Origin: Zhengitettix transpicula
Taxonomy: Eukaryota; Arthropoda; Insecta; Orthoptera; Tetrigidae
DNA length: 64,000 nucleotides
Assembly: GCA_037074705.1 (NCBI GenBank)
Contig: CM073595.1
Location: 55,795,639 to 55,859,638 of the forward strand
Direction: 5' to 3'
The translations under genes were made by a program, and so were the position numbers. Shown piece by piece: positions 12,700 through 23,511 of this stretch; position 1 is the first letter of the stretch; the number at the start of each line of letters is the position of its first letter. The notes under the pieces are model-generated. The model was not told where the DNA came from. It made no database searches and was given only the letters and a program-made list of their open reading frames with translations.

Positions 12700-13925
12700 A
12701 TCTACACCTGTGGAGAAAAATTGACCAAACTTTGTACACGTGTTCTTTGTGACCAGGAAACAAAAACTGTTGGGGTGAGACACGTCTACCACCCCAAGAG
12801 CAGGGGTGGAAATATTAAAAAATGGACAATATTTAAGTTGGATAAATTTTTTTAGAGGTCAAAGGGATTCATAGTGTTTCTGCCGATGTTATCTGTGTAT
12901 AATTTCAACACCTTACAGCATGGGATACGAGCATCCTTAGGGGGTGGGGGTGGGGTGTTACATGAAAATATTTCTGCAAATACAACCGAGATTGGAGTCA
13001 AATCCAGGGTTATAAATGTTGCCAAGTATAATTATGACATTCAACTTACCATTTAACCCCCAGGGGCAGGGTTGGACATGGGTGTAAATTTTGAAGCACA
13101 CAAACACGGCCAATATATATACATTGAGTAAATATTTTTCAGGGTTAATTAGATTGATAGTATTACTACCAATGTTGTTTTTGTATGATTTCAACCCCTT
13201 TCGACATGGGAAGGGAGCACGCTTAGGGGTGGGGTTGGAAGGGCATTACAAGAATATAACATGAAAAGAACTGAGTTTCGAGTCAAATCAGGGTTATTGA
13301 TGTCGCTGAGTTTATTTATGACAACCTGGGCAACGGGAGGGGCTGGGCGGATGTGGGTGGGGGCTCAAATTTTCAATAATGTTAAACGGCCGATATTTGC
13401 TTTGAAGACATAATTTTTGGGGTCAATGAGACTCGTAATATTTCTCTAGAAATATTTAGAAATAATATTTCATAGTGTTTCTATGTATAATTTCAATGAC
13501 TTAGAAAATGGAAAAGAGCACCCTTAGAGTTGGGGTTGGACTGGCATTGAATAAAAATAATGCAAAAACATTCTAGATTGGAGTCTAATCTGGGGTTATG
13601 GACGTTGTTGAAGTTTTTTATGACATCCTGGGCAACTCGCAGTGTTGGGAGGAGCTGGGTGGAGGTGGGCGAGGGCAGAAAATTTCAAGCATGTTAACCA
13701 GATCATTTTTGCTTCGAATAAATATTTTTCAGAATCAATGAGATTAAAATTTTCTCTGCATGTACTGTGTATACTTTTAACCCACTCATGCTTGGGAGGG
13801 GAGTACCCTTAAGGGTGGGGGTGGAGTGGCATTACATAAAAATAATGCAAAAACAACCTAAATTGGAGTCAAATCAGGAGTTATGGATAGATGACAACTT
13901 TGGCAATGCTGAAACACCCAGCTAG
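12700..13925 (+). mobile_element. Non-autonomous Helitron-like element with four internal repeats
   Basis: The left end is TCTACACCTGTGGAGAAAAA immediately after an A. The right end is GAAACACCCAGCTAG followed by T, matching the Helitron rule of 5' TC and 3' CTAG inserted between A and T. The interior holds about four diverged units of roughly 280-310 bp, starting near 12,857, 13,141, 13,420 and 13,731. Each begins GG(G)TCAATGAGATT-like, then TATAATTTCAA, then a G-rich GGGGTGGGGTTGG block, then ATTGGAGTCAAATC. No Rep/helicase coding sequence is present. It sits inside an intron of the left-hand gene. A related copy starts at 52,380. Confidence 0.7.
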
Positions 13926-14241
13926 TTACATAAAATTATGTAATTTTTCTACTGAACTGTATTACTTAATTTTCTTTCAATTGATCATCATATTTATGCA
14001 TTTTATTGAAACACTTTGCAGACTAACAAGAAAATTAAAAATCTAAGGCTTTACCAGTGTAGTTGTATAAAAATTTTAGGGTCTCCACACTGGTACAACG
14101 TTGATTAAAATGCAATATTTCGATCACTAGTTCTGTTGTCATCTTCTAGAACTATTTATACAACAACAAAATTTTCTTGTAATTGTAATTTTTGTCTTAT
14201 ATGTAAGTGAAAAAGATTTTAATATATCACTTTCACTATAG

Positions 14242-14938
14242 GTTATGTCACTGATGGGAAGGAAACAGGGAGCTGTAAGATTTCCAGGTCGACGGCCTGA
14301 TCAATCAAGACAAGGATTACAGACTGCCTTGACACAAGGGATAATAAGACTTCCTTTGGCGAATGATTTATACAGCATTCAGTTAAATGCTGCCACCAAT
14401 AAAGCTTCGTCAACCATGAAAACTGTACTGACGAATATAAGTTCAAAGGGTGGTCTGCTTGGCACAAGTAAACTGTTTCTTAACTCTTCAAAGAGCCATG
14501 TACCAATTCTTCCAAATACAGCTAAGAAAGGAAATAACTCGTCTAATTTTGGAAGTTATAAGACGGTTCTCCCAAAAATTCCTCAGTTATCGTCAAAGAA
14601 TCTGCACACCAAATCACTGGTGAAAAATAATCAATTTCACATACCAAACATACTCAGTGCAAGCCTGAAACGTCCCATAGAGACATACAAGTCTAACATA
14701 GACTCAAAACGGAAACGCAAGAATAATGTGAATGCAACAGAAGTTGTAAATAGTTTACTTGCCAGAAAACCTAATTCCAACATTTCAGGCAATCTTCAGA
14801 TTGCCAAAGTTACACTCCCTGTCACCACTGGAAATGCAAACTGTCACCCAAATGACGTTGTTGATACGAAGTCAGTCTTCACAGCCCATGGAATTTCAGA
14901 TTCAACGCTGACAGATGTATCAAAGGCGTCTATTAAAG
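14242..14938 (+). CDS. Exon 2 seen of the unrecognised protein, with basic NLS-like cluster
   Basis: The acceptor is CTTTCACTATAG and the donor is AAAG|GTAACT. The exon is 697 bases, entering in phase 0 and leaving in phase 1, and supplies residues 119 to about 351 of the joined fragment. It begins VMSLMGRKQGAVRFPGRRP, has long Ser/Asn/Lys-rich low-complexity stretches, and a basic cluster SKRKRKNN near residue 272 that resembles a nuclear localisation signal. Reading through the donor keeps an open frame to 15,117, but the composition turns AT-driven and hydrophobic there. The downstream exon needs exactly one leftover base, so splicing at 14,938 is preferred. Likely a disordered nuclear protein; that is inference from composition only. 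Confidence 0.75.
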
Positions 14939-15471
14939 GTAACTCGGCAAAACTTTCTGATTTAGGTTACGTAAAAAATACACCAAAAGTGATTTTAATC
15001 CTGAAATTTTCTAGAAATAGATATTTGAGATTTTTCTTACTTGTTTGCAAAACGTTTATTCTTATACAAAATAAATTGAAAATTGTAGAAGTTTGTTTAT
15101 TTATTACATATTATTAAAATTATGGAACAACTACAATCTAAAATGTAGAATGCTATTGTATTCAAATAATTGAACTATATAATTTAGATTTTTGATTCTT
15201 CTATCTATAAAATGTTTAATTGGATATTTACTTATCTTAAGCCAAACACAAAGACAAAAATGCCCATGTTATAATTATTAAAGTCAATATTAACTCAAAT
15301 ATTATTTGGTCTCACAAACCAGGTGTTTGACTATACCAAATTTATGATGTTTCCCTAAACATCATTACATATACTGTAATTTCTGTGCCTCATTTGAAAA
15401 TAATTTATTTTCTTGTTCAGTATCCTTGATTTCTGCAACCAACTCTTTATGAGCCTAACTTTTGATTGCAG

Positions 15472-15596
15472 CTGTCACGCAAAACGTAAGGATAGCTGCT
15501 GCCCCAAGTACTGTTCAAGTTCCAGCATCACCTATTACATACTTAGCAAATACTGGACCTGTCACATTTCAACAAATACCAGTTCTCAGTCCGCAG
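15472..15596 (+). CDS. Exon 3 seen of the unrecognised protein
   Basis: The acceptor is TTTTGATTGCAG and the donor is CCGCAG|GTTAGA. The exon is 125 bases and begins in phase 1, so the G left by the previous exon completes GCT (Ala). It leaves in phase 0. It reads AVTQNVRIAAAPSTVQVPAS and ends FQQIPVLSPQ, Pro/Val/Gln-rich as is common in transcription cofactors. The next exon is not identified with confidence. The candidate exon at 33,402 has a matching phase, but it is 18 kb away in sequence of different composition. Confidence 0.7.
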
Positions 15597-17289
15597 GTTA
15601 GAATCCATGATAAAACTATATGTTTCTCAAATAAAACAAAGCAATTTATAACATTATTTGTTCTCATCAATTTTAATAAGTTTAAATTAATTATAAAGTA
15701 GTATATGTTTAAAATGTCTGCGATTAAATTACAATTTTTACGTCATTCAAATACAGAGTGATTATTTTAGTGTATTTTTTGTAGTAGTTTGAAATGATCA
15801 TGATTTCTGTTCCAATGTACATTAAAAAATATATTAGTAGTGGTGCTTTGGTACATACCCTTTTTTGATGTTGTAAAATTGATCTGTAAAGTCTATAAAT
15901 CGAAGAGGCCACAAGTGATTATCGCTATGCATTAAATTGGCTACTGTGCAAGAATTTCAAATTTCATTTGCCTGTTGTGGCATCATTTGCGGCTTAGGGA
16001 GCTACAATTTTTGTTTCTGTAAAATGTAACAGTTTTGCATGATAGAATGCTTTGACAAATATGACATGCGTTTTAGAGAAATACAAGTCATGTTGAAACC
16101 ATTTTTCAGCTAGGTATACATTGTACGTATTACCAAATCTTCATTTTAATCCAAATATTTATTTTAATCCAAATATTTTTTATTACATAATGTATGTATG
16201 TAGTTACTATTATGTAAAGCATTTGTTCATATGATTTGTAATTTTCTCAAGTGTTTTCTTCTTCTTTTTCTGCTTGCTTTGGCGAATATCATCCTTGGTG
16301 AGTAGTGGGTAGTTTTTTAATTCAATTGATGAAGGAATTCATTTCCCATCATTTTGTCGCAGACATGTTTTCTCTTCATTGCATAAACATGGACTCATAA
16401 TGAATAAAAGCAAATCAGTTGATGTGAAAATGTGTTATATAGTGATTGCATTTGTAACACTGTAAAGTTTGAAATGGCCATGTTGAACATAATCATTTAA
16501 ATGTGTATTTATGTGCTTTGATCTCTTACTTGTGAAGGAAATATATTGCATGTGAAGAATCTGAAATGTAACTGGGTATTTTGCGGTTTCTCTGACTGTG
16601 ACACAAATAAATTATGTTGGCTTTAATTGATTTACTTTGTCACCCTCTGTTTTGGATTTTGTTCCTGATTCATATTCAGTTAGGCACATTCTGTATTTGT
16701 GAAATAAGACATTTCCTTAAGAAAATTTTTGAAGAAATTGTCACTATTGGAAGTTGTAAACAATAAGAGTGATGAAATTTGTTGTTTAATTCTTAAGTAA
16801 GTTGTGTGTTTTTAATGTGTTTAATATTAAATAATTTTGTTTGTCTATCAATTACTTTGAAGCAAAAGTTCACATCAAAAATGTGTTGTAGATGTACCTA
16901 ATGAAATTATCCAAATTTAAATATTAGTAGCAAATAAATTAATTACACTGTACATTTGATTACTTATTACTCTATCATAAAGCAAACATGTCACAGTTCA
17001 GAAATACTGAAAGAACGCCTTGAATATTGTATTTGGATCATGAAACTCCCAAGTTTTTTTAATCATATGAAAAGTATACTCTATTAAGAAAAAGAAACTA
17101 ACATGTCAGAAATGCCTTATTTTGATTTCGAATTTTATTACTTCACAACATTATTAATAGAATGTGTACTGAATCAAGTACATATTTTGGTGTGAATATG
17201 TTTTATATAAAATTATTTATGAACTTTGCTTTCAGCCTTGTAGAAAAAGGGATCCCATCTCAGTCTCAGCCCCTTGAAACTTTTAAAAA
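15597..17289. other. AT-rich stretch, no feature supported
   Basis: Probably intron or 3' flank of the left-hand gene. No convincing exon or transposon end is visible. Confidence 0.5.
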
Positions 17290-17505
17290 CTATTTCTTCC
17301 CTGCCTGACTGGGCCAACTGTCAACATTTAAGGAAATCAACTTAACTGAAATAAACAGTCGATCCAGTCAGGTTGAAGAGTAAAAATATTTTAAATTTTT
17401 GAGGCCCTGAAATATTTTTACTCTTCATTCTGACAGGACGGACCAAATGTTGATTTCAGGTAAGTTGACTTCACTGTCTCTCTTTCCTATCTAAACGTGT
17501 TATTC
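17290..17505. repeat. Foldback MITE, family 1, damaged left end
   Basis: The right end CACTGTCTCTCTTTCCTATC, followed by ACGTGTTATTCAATTTGACC and ACATTTTCC, is the inverse of the left end of the copy at 41,087. The interior has AGTAAAAATATTTTAAATTT facing GAAATATTTTTACTCTTC. The left terminus is not recognisable. Confidence 0.65.
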
Positions 17506-17536
17506 AATTTGACCTTGGCACATTTTCCTTATAATT

Positions 17537-18177
17537 TTAGTGAGGATATGACATGGTCAAAAATAATTGTGATATTGGTATGGAAAGGAAAGAAAGATAG
17601 CTTGTGGCTTACCTGAAAGTGAAGTACAGTGTAGTCATAGTGAACCAAAGGTAGTTCTTCAAATTTTCGGAGGCTTTCGGCCTCCTCCTTCAGGAAGGAA
17701 TTTTACATTTTGTGCACTAGATGGCTGGGGACTGTGAAGTTTAGCTACTACACAGGTAGCAGCAGCCAATAAACAATAAACACCTCACCAGGTCACTAAC
17801 TTTCTCTCTCAAGGTAAGGTTGTGGCATAGGAAATTTTGTGATGGCAATCATTTATATGTACATATATGTACAAATTTGCACATGCACACAAACAAACAA
17901 ACACAAATACACATTTGCAACATGCACTCGTGCAAGTTGGGGTGGCGGTTAGGATGTTGAGTCCAGTGCTTTACACTATTCCTTGCACCGGCCGGCTGTG
18001 GACTGTAACACTCCTTCCTTCCCGTAGAAGGAGGCTAGAGCGTCTGAAAATTTGAAGAACAACCTTTCGTTCCCCATGGCTACACTGCACTTCACTTTCA
18101 GGTAAGCCACAACCTATCTCTCTTGCCTTTCCATACCAATATCACAATTATTTTTGACAATGTCATAACCTTACTAA
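17537..18177. repeat. Foldback MITE, family 2, complete-ended
   Basis: The left end TTAGTGAGGATATGACATGG and right end TGTCATAACCTTACTAA are inverse. Longer matching arms contain ATAATTGTGATATTGGTATG, GGAAAGGAAAG and GGCTTACCTGAAAGTGAAGT on the left and their complements between 18,085 and 18,177. The arms exceed 100 bp. The interior has CTCCTTCAGGAAGGAA and a small GC-rich centre. The 62-codon open frame at 17,867 lies inside and is not a gene. A right-half copy is at 53,048-53,193. Confidence 0.8.
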
Positions 18178-18193
18178 TATGTATGTATGTATG

Positions 18194-18259
<66 letters not shown>

Positions 18260-18310
18260 ATACATTTAATAAAATCATATGAAATATAGCATTGGGAGGG
18301 GGGGGGGGGG
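18178..18310. repeat. TATG/TA microsatellite and poly-G tract
   Basis: TATG units (about 18,180-18,199) run into a TA tract to about 18,250, and a run of G follows near 18,297-18,310. Both would be assembly-fragile. Confidence 0.9.
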
Positions 18311-20105
18311 AATCACATGACATGCCTGAGAGCAGATATCAGTCGCTGTACAGAATAAATTATATTGTTAATTTATAATTAATATATTAAAGGTATTTTA
18401 ACACAAAACATTGATATTTCCTTTAAGTTTGCAAGAATGCCAATGTATGTAGTATATTTTCACTTAATCAGTTTAACATTGTTGTTGGTCATCAATTGCA
18501 GTATTGCCAGTATTTTCAATGTAATGAATAATATTTTTTACTTATTGTTGGAAAAAAAAAATTTTAACATCTGCATATGTTATCTTGTAAATGACAGGAA
18601 CATAATTACACATTGTGTGGCTACTCTAATACAAAAACACAAACTTTAATGCTTTATGGTTTGTTTTCCTAAAGCTCCAATCAGCAGATCCTTTGTATTG
18701 TTTTACCTCTTGTGAATCAAAATTGACGAATAGTTGAAAAATGTGTAATCCTTCTTGGGATGTAATGAAATTCAATGTAAAGTGGGAAGAAATTGACATT
18801 TTCCCAAATGTTTGTCCAGACAGTCCCCTGTACATTGCAGCATTAGTCCTTCCACAATACATTCTTCGACACTTGTTTGTACTACTGTTTCCTCAGTAAG
18901 AATGAGTGTCTGTAAGGCTGATTAGATGGCAGTGAAACATTTGCTGGTCTAACTGATGGATGTTTTAATGCAACCAACAATATAAAGTGAGAAGACTTTA
19001 CTAGCAGCTGTCATATGGACTCTTGCAATGTGTAGAAGGATGAGAACATTCTGTTCCACTACTAGATGATATGGATTGTTTTGCGGTGCCATTCAATTGA
19101 CTAAACTATTTATCGTGTTGTATACATAGTCCACACGGAGCTATGAATTTTGGTTCCAAGTGTTCCACATTCCCATTCCTTCTTTTCATAATTACTGACT
19201 CAACCACGATGCTTATCAGAAACTCTTTATTTTATTTTTCTTACTTTATTATAGCTTGGTACCTGTTCCATTTGTGTGTGAAACGTTAAATGTTACTATA
19301 CAAAGAAGAAATTATGCCTATTTAAACATGATGAGATACCAACCTATCATTTCTACAAGTTCAAATGGAAATAATAGCGAAACATATTTTATGATCATCC
19401 CTTAGTGAATAAGAGGGTATTTTATACCTGAAGATTAAATTGCTAGATGCCAAAATGTTAAACATTTTACAATCTGCTGCCATGGTTAAATACCTAGAAC
19501 ATTTTATTCAAAAAATTGATCAGGAAAGTCTTTATTCTCTAATATCCCTGAAAGTTGTGTAATAATCTAGTTTACCACCAGTCTTGTGAAGTATCAAATT
19601 CAGTACCATTCGTGTTTTTATCTTCTTTATTCTGAAAATTTTATCTAGTAATTTAAAAAATTAATGAAAGTATCTTCATTTAATTAAATGAAATACCAAC
19701 TCCATAAATGCACTAAAATTACCTCTGTACCTATTTTATTTACGACTGAAGAAATTATCAATGTCTGTATTTTCTTTCTGAATTTAACACTGCAGTGATC
19801 TGATTTATTGAATGTATGGTAATGACATACAGCAGTAAATATTCTACTTTCTGTTATTATTTCAAACTGTTTACTGCTCTATCAAGAAAGTAACATCAAC
19901 TGCATTTTATTATTTAAAGGTTTTGACTCACTGCAGTAAATAAAATTTTCTCATTTAGTGGTGATGATAATTAATAATTTGTTTAATTGAAATAAATTAT
20001 AAGTAAGAGAAGATTGGCTTAGCCATTAAAATAATTGTCAACAAATAGTAATCAATGAAAATATTGTATTCTGTTTTAATAAATCTCAGCAGAAATCTAT
20101 ATTTT
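18311..20105. other. AT-rich stretch, no feature supported
   Basis: No gene, RNA or defined transposon end is recognised. Open frames of 70-78 codons on both strands lack any family signature. Confidence 0.5.
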
Positions 20106-20460
20106 TATACAGTTTGTTCGGAAAGCTGTGCAGTTACATCATATGTTCGAAATGATATCCATGGTTGACTATACAAATATGAACCTGTTTAATTTAATTG
20201 GAAAACACTTTCTACAGATGACTGTGATATGCTTCTCATGTTTGCAGTTATTTCAGTTTTTAAGTCTTAAAGTGTGTGTAGGTGATTGTGTTACACTGCA
20301 GACTTTGCTGCTCCCCAAAGAAGAAAGGTCTGGCGGAGTAAGATCCGGTGAGCGAGGGTGCCGTAGATTTTTTGAGTTGCCACATTCCCCAAAAAACTCT
20401 ATTAGAAGATGTATAGGGTTAGCTGTGTGCGCAGTTGATTTCATATTCTTGTAGCTGGCC
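20106..20460 (-). pseudogene. Mariner-like transposase C-terminal fragment
   Basis: On the minus strand, 20,253-20,444 reads FFGECGNSKNLRHPRSPDLTPP. This corresponds to the conserved mariner-type motif in which (P)RSPDLTPPD precedes FFLWG around the third catalytic Asp. Here the FFLWG part has decayed to LSSLGS. The downstream edge near 20,106-20,130 (GTTCGGAAAGCTGTGCAGTT on the plus strand) resembles the end of such elements. The fragment has stops and frame damage, so it cannot make an active transposase. Confidence 0.7.
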
Positions 20461-20666
20461 TATGGAATTGTGGATCATTAAACAATAATGTTCACTGTTT
20501 CTTCAATAATTGAAGGTCCAATAATGTGCCGCCTGGATAAAGCTAGTCTGCAGAACAGTGCCCAGCGAATTTCTGAATACACTGTAGTAATTCTGAAGAA
20601 AATAATCAAATGGAAAAAGTAAGAAAATTGGCAATCTTCTTCCTGTAAATGAAGCTGATGATATAT

Positions 20667-20905
20667 TCTAATATATAAAAACGTGGACCAATATTAATCA
20701 AACTTTTTATATGTGTATACACTGTTTATCCGAGAACAAACACAGTATTCCATGGGGGAACTAACAGTGTCAATCCAGTGTTTATAGGAGCCTTTAAGTT
20801 TAATTCTGGTCATTCACCAGTCCAGTTAATTTGAAGTTTACACACATTGGCATAGGATGAAAGGGTGGGGGTGGAGTTAAATACTCGCGCAATGCCAGGC
20901 ACTAG
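20667..20905 (+). mobile_element. Short non-autonomous Helitron-like element
   Basis: It starts TCTAATATATAAAAACG and ends GCGCAATGCCAGGCACTAG followed by T. The GCAATGCC...GGCA stem before CTAG is the expected 3' hairpin type. The base before the TC is T rather than the expected A, so the 5' boundary could be off. No coding sequence. It lies next to the mariner fragment. Confidence 0.6.
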
Positions 20906-21905
20906 TACTTTATCAAATATGGCTCAATTATTGTGTAAAAATAGAGGCATTTTTCCTGTAATCTCTCTTCAGTTGAAATTCTGATTTTGATTGTTTCATT
21001 GTGATCTACAGCAAAGAGAGCATTTGCTCTTGACTTAAAATACAATATTGTAACTAATAATGGAAATTAGGGGTTGTCTCACTAACTATCATACGTAATT
21101 TTTCCCAATTTTACTTTCAATGTTATTGTTAATTATGTCCCCATTGTTATCTTGATTTTGTTCCCATTTAAAATGCATTTAACCTTTCTTTTTAATTTGA
21201 TTCTGCTATGTTGACTAATTATATTTATTGAGCTCCGAGTGGTTTCCAGGGACTATTTAACTTTCTGCCCATAACATTTTTCCTGAGATTCTTGTATTTT
21301 CTCATTCTTATCGACAAGTAAATGGTGTTAACATTTGAGGCCTTCATGCTAAATACAATTGACTAAATTTGAGTGAGAAAATTACTAGTATATTAATATA
21401 ATAAATATATTAATTACACTTGTCAATTAATTCTCCTAAGATATATCTAAATATTATTATTATTAGTATTTTTGATGACATTGAAACAAATTATTTTCCT
21501 TATTCTGAATTGAATATGAACTTTTAAATAGACTTTCACCTGCATTGATAATGACTTTCAATTTTCATAAATACAGCTTGGTAAATGGTGAGTTCTTTTC
21601 TCAAATGTGTTACTGGTTCATTTTTGATAACCATGAAATTATTGTGCACTACATTTGCATGTGGAGAAAATTGGAGCAATGTACTAGATCTAAGAAGTCA
21701 TTTAGAGAGAAATGTTTTTCCTAAAATATGGTAAATGAATCCTACCTTACCTTGTACATTACATTCTGTGATGATGTGTGTTATATTTTCATACAAATAT
21801 CGAAAGAAGAAATATTTTCACTATGTTTGAAAATAATGTGCAAGTTTATGTAAATAAGTATATACTAACTTCCCAAAGTTGGTCCATACTTTCATTGATA
21901 GCATT

Positions 21906-21913
21906 GTCTAGTC
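21906..21913. other. Target-site duplication, left copy
   Basis: GTCTAGTC immediately before the hAT terminus. It is identical to 23,504-23,511. Confidence 0.85.
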
Positions 21914-23503
21914 CAGGGGTAGCAAAACAGTAACTTGTGATGGTATCACTGGTAGCTATACCATCAAGTTATTTGAGAGTTACATTTCTTAACTTTGTTT
22001 TTTGTCTGTATCAAGGTGGTTATTATAAGAATTGATGATAATGAGAGAGACATATATTGTTTACTACTTGTGTATTATTATAGATAGTGTAAAACCCCCA
22101 ACAACAATAGCTCTGTAGTTATGCGACAGATGTGGAGCACAGACTTCTAGCAATCAAATGAAAAATTACTGATACATTTACATTGCCACATTATTGTATT
22201 GCAGTCTGTATTTGAACACTTTACCAGAGAACTTGTTTGATTTATATTGTAAATAAATATAGTTTATGTTCATATATTGTAATAAAAAAATGGAGTTATT
22301 GATATTTGATCACACAATTGCTTATTACTAAATTATTTAATTATTATAAGGGAGCATTTACTTTCCTCAGGGTCATTTACGAACATTATTATAAGCATGG
22401 ATATTTACTTTACTCAGGTCATTTACATGAGACTCAAATTATTAAATTATATGAAAGGGTCATGACTTGTGGGAGACTCTCTCCAAAATCTAACATTCAT
22501 CTGTTCTCTCCAAGATCATCTTTTGAACTGTCCTTTGGAAACCTGTGTCCACCTGCTGGAAATTGTCAAACATGCTGAAACGGCCAATATTTGACTTTTT
22601 CATGAAGTTCTTCCTGTGGTGATGAACTTCTTTATGGATAGAGGAAGATCTTTATCGGTTCAGGATTTTTCATTTTTAGTGGATATAACCATAAAGCTAA
22701 ATTACAAATTTCAGGGCAAGGAAAAGGTGTTAGTTGAAATGATATCAGACATATAATCATTTTTCAGCTAAATTGGAGCTATCCGATTTAAAAGAGCAAT
22801 TTCATCTCCTCTTTCAGGATTGTACTCCTCACACAATTTACTGTATCACCTTTGTTATATGTGAATGTAGAAGAATTTTCTGCCTGTATGACATAACATT
22901 TTAATGAAGACTAGTCATTACTCGGACTTCAATTAATAGATCTTCAAAATGACTTGACTCAAAATCAATTTCAACAGATCAAATCTGGCCAATCCTACCA
23001 AAAGAAAATATCCACCGTTGCTCCTTGAGGCACAGAGTGTGAAGGTTTTGTTCAGCTCAACCTACCAGTTCGAGTCTGCTGTTTTGAACATGACATTCAG
23101 GAAAAACAAATACAGAATGAGAATGATTGACAATTGCATCCAAATGGCAGTGAGCATCTATTCACCAGACAGACAAACTCGTTGCAAGGAAGGGAAGTGA
23201 TGCTTTCTAATTAAATTCTTTTTTTTAATTCTGTTATGAATTTAATTTAGGAATTTATAGAATTTAAAGTAATTAGTAGGGTTTTAGAGTCGAATGTTTA
23301 TAATTAGTTTAAAAATAAATTTATTTGAAGACTCTTTGCAAAACATACATATATATTATAAAATAAAAATTTTGAATTTAAAAAATAATCTTTTTCCAAC
23401 TACAATTGTGAGAAGACTTGTTTTTTAGGAGGTGGGGGGATCTCGCCAAGCACTTTCTAAATACAAAAGTAGCTTCTGGGGTTGGCACATTTGGTGACAC
23501 CTG
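21914..23503 (+). mobile_element. hAT-family DNA transposon, decayed but with intact ends
   Basis: The element is 1,590 bp. The left end CAGGGGTAGCAAAAC and right end GGTGACACCTG are imperfect inverted repeats of the CAGGGGTCACC type seen in ZBED/SCAND3-like hATs. It is flanked by perfect 8-bp duplications GTCTAGTC, the target size of hAT transposition. Inside, on the same strand, lie remnants of a transposase, clearest at 22,990-23,210. The interior has many stops, so it is non-autonomous or dead. The host sequence is probably intergenic or intronic. Confidence 0.85.
22990..23210 (+). pseudogene. hAT transposase C-terminal dimerisation-region remnant
   Basis: Translates as VLFSSTYQFESAVLNMTFRK followed by NKYRMRMIDNCIQMAVSIYS. 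This fits the hAT C-terminal pattern of a (F)GSTYxCESxFSxM block, then KxKYRSRLTD, then a final hydrophobic helix ending in SxYxPD. The Cys and several core residues are changed, and upstream sequence is broken by stops. It ends KEGK then a TGA at 23,198-23,200. Confidence 0.75.
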
Positions 23504-23511
23504 GTCTAGTC
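23504..23511. other. Target-site duplication, right copy
   Basis: GTCTAGTC immediately after the hAT right terminus. Confidence 0.85.

Noticed and set aside
14939..15117. Continuation of the 14,242 exon frame past 14,938
   Set aside because: A GTAACT donor at 14,939 leaves the phase needed by the next exon, and the extension turns AT-driven and unlike the preceding sequence.
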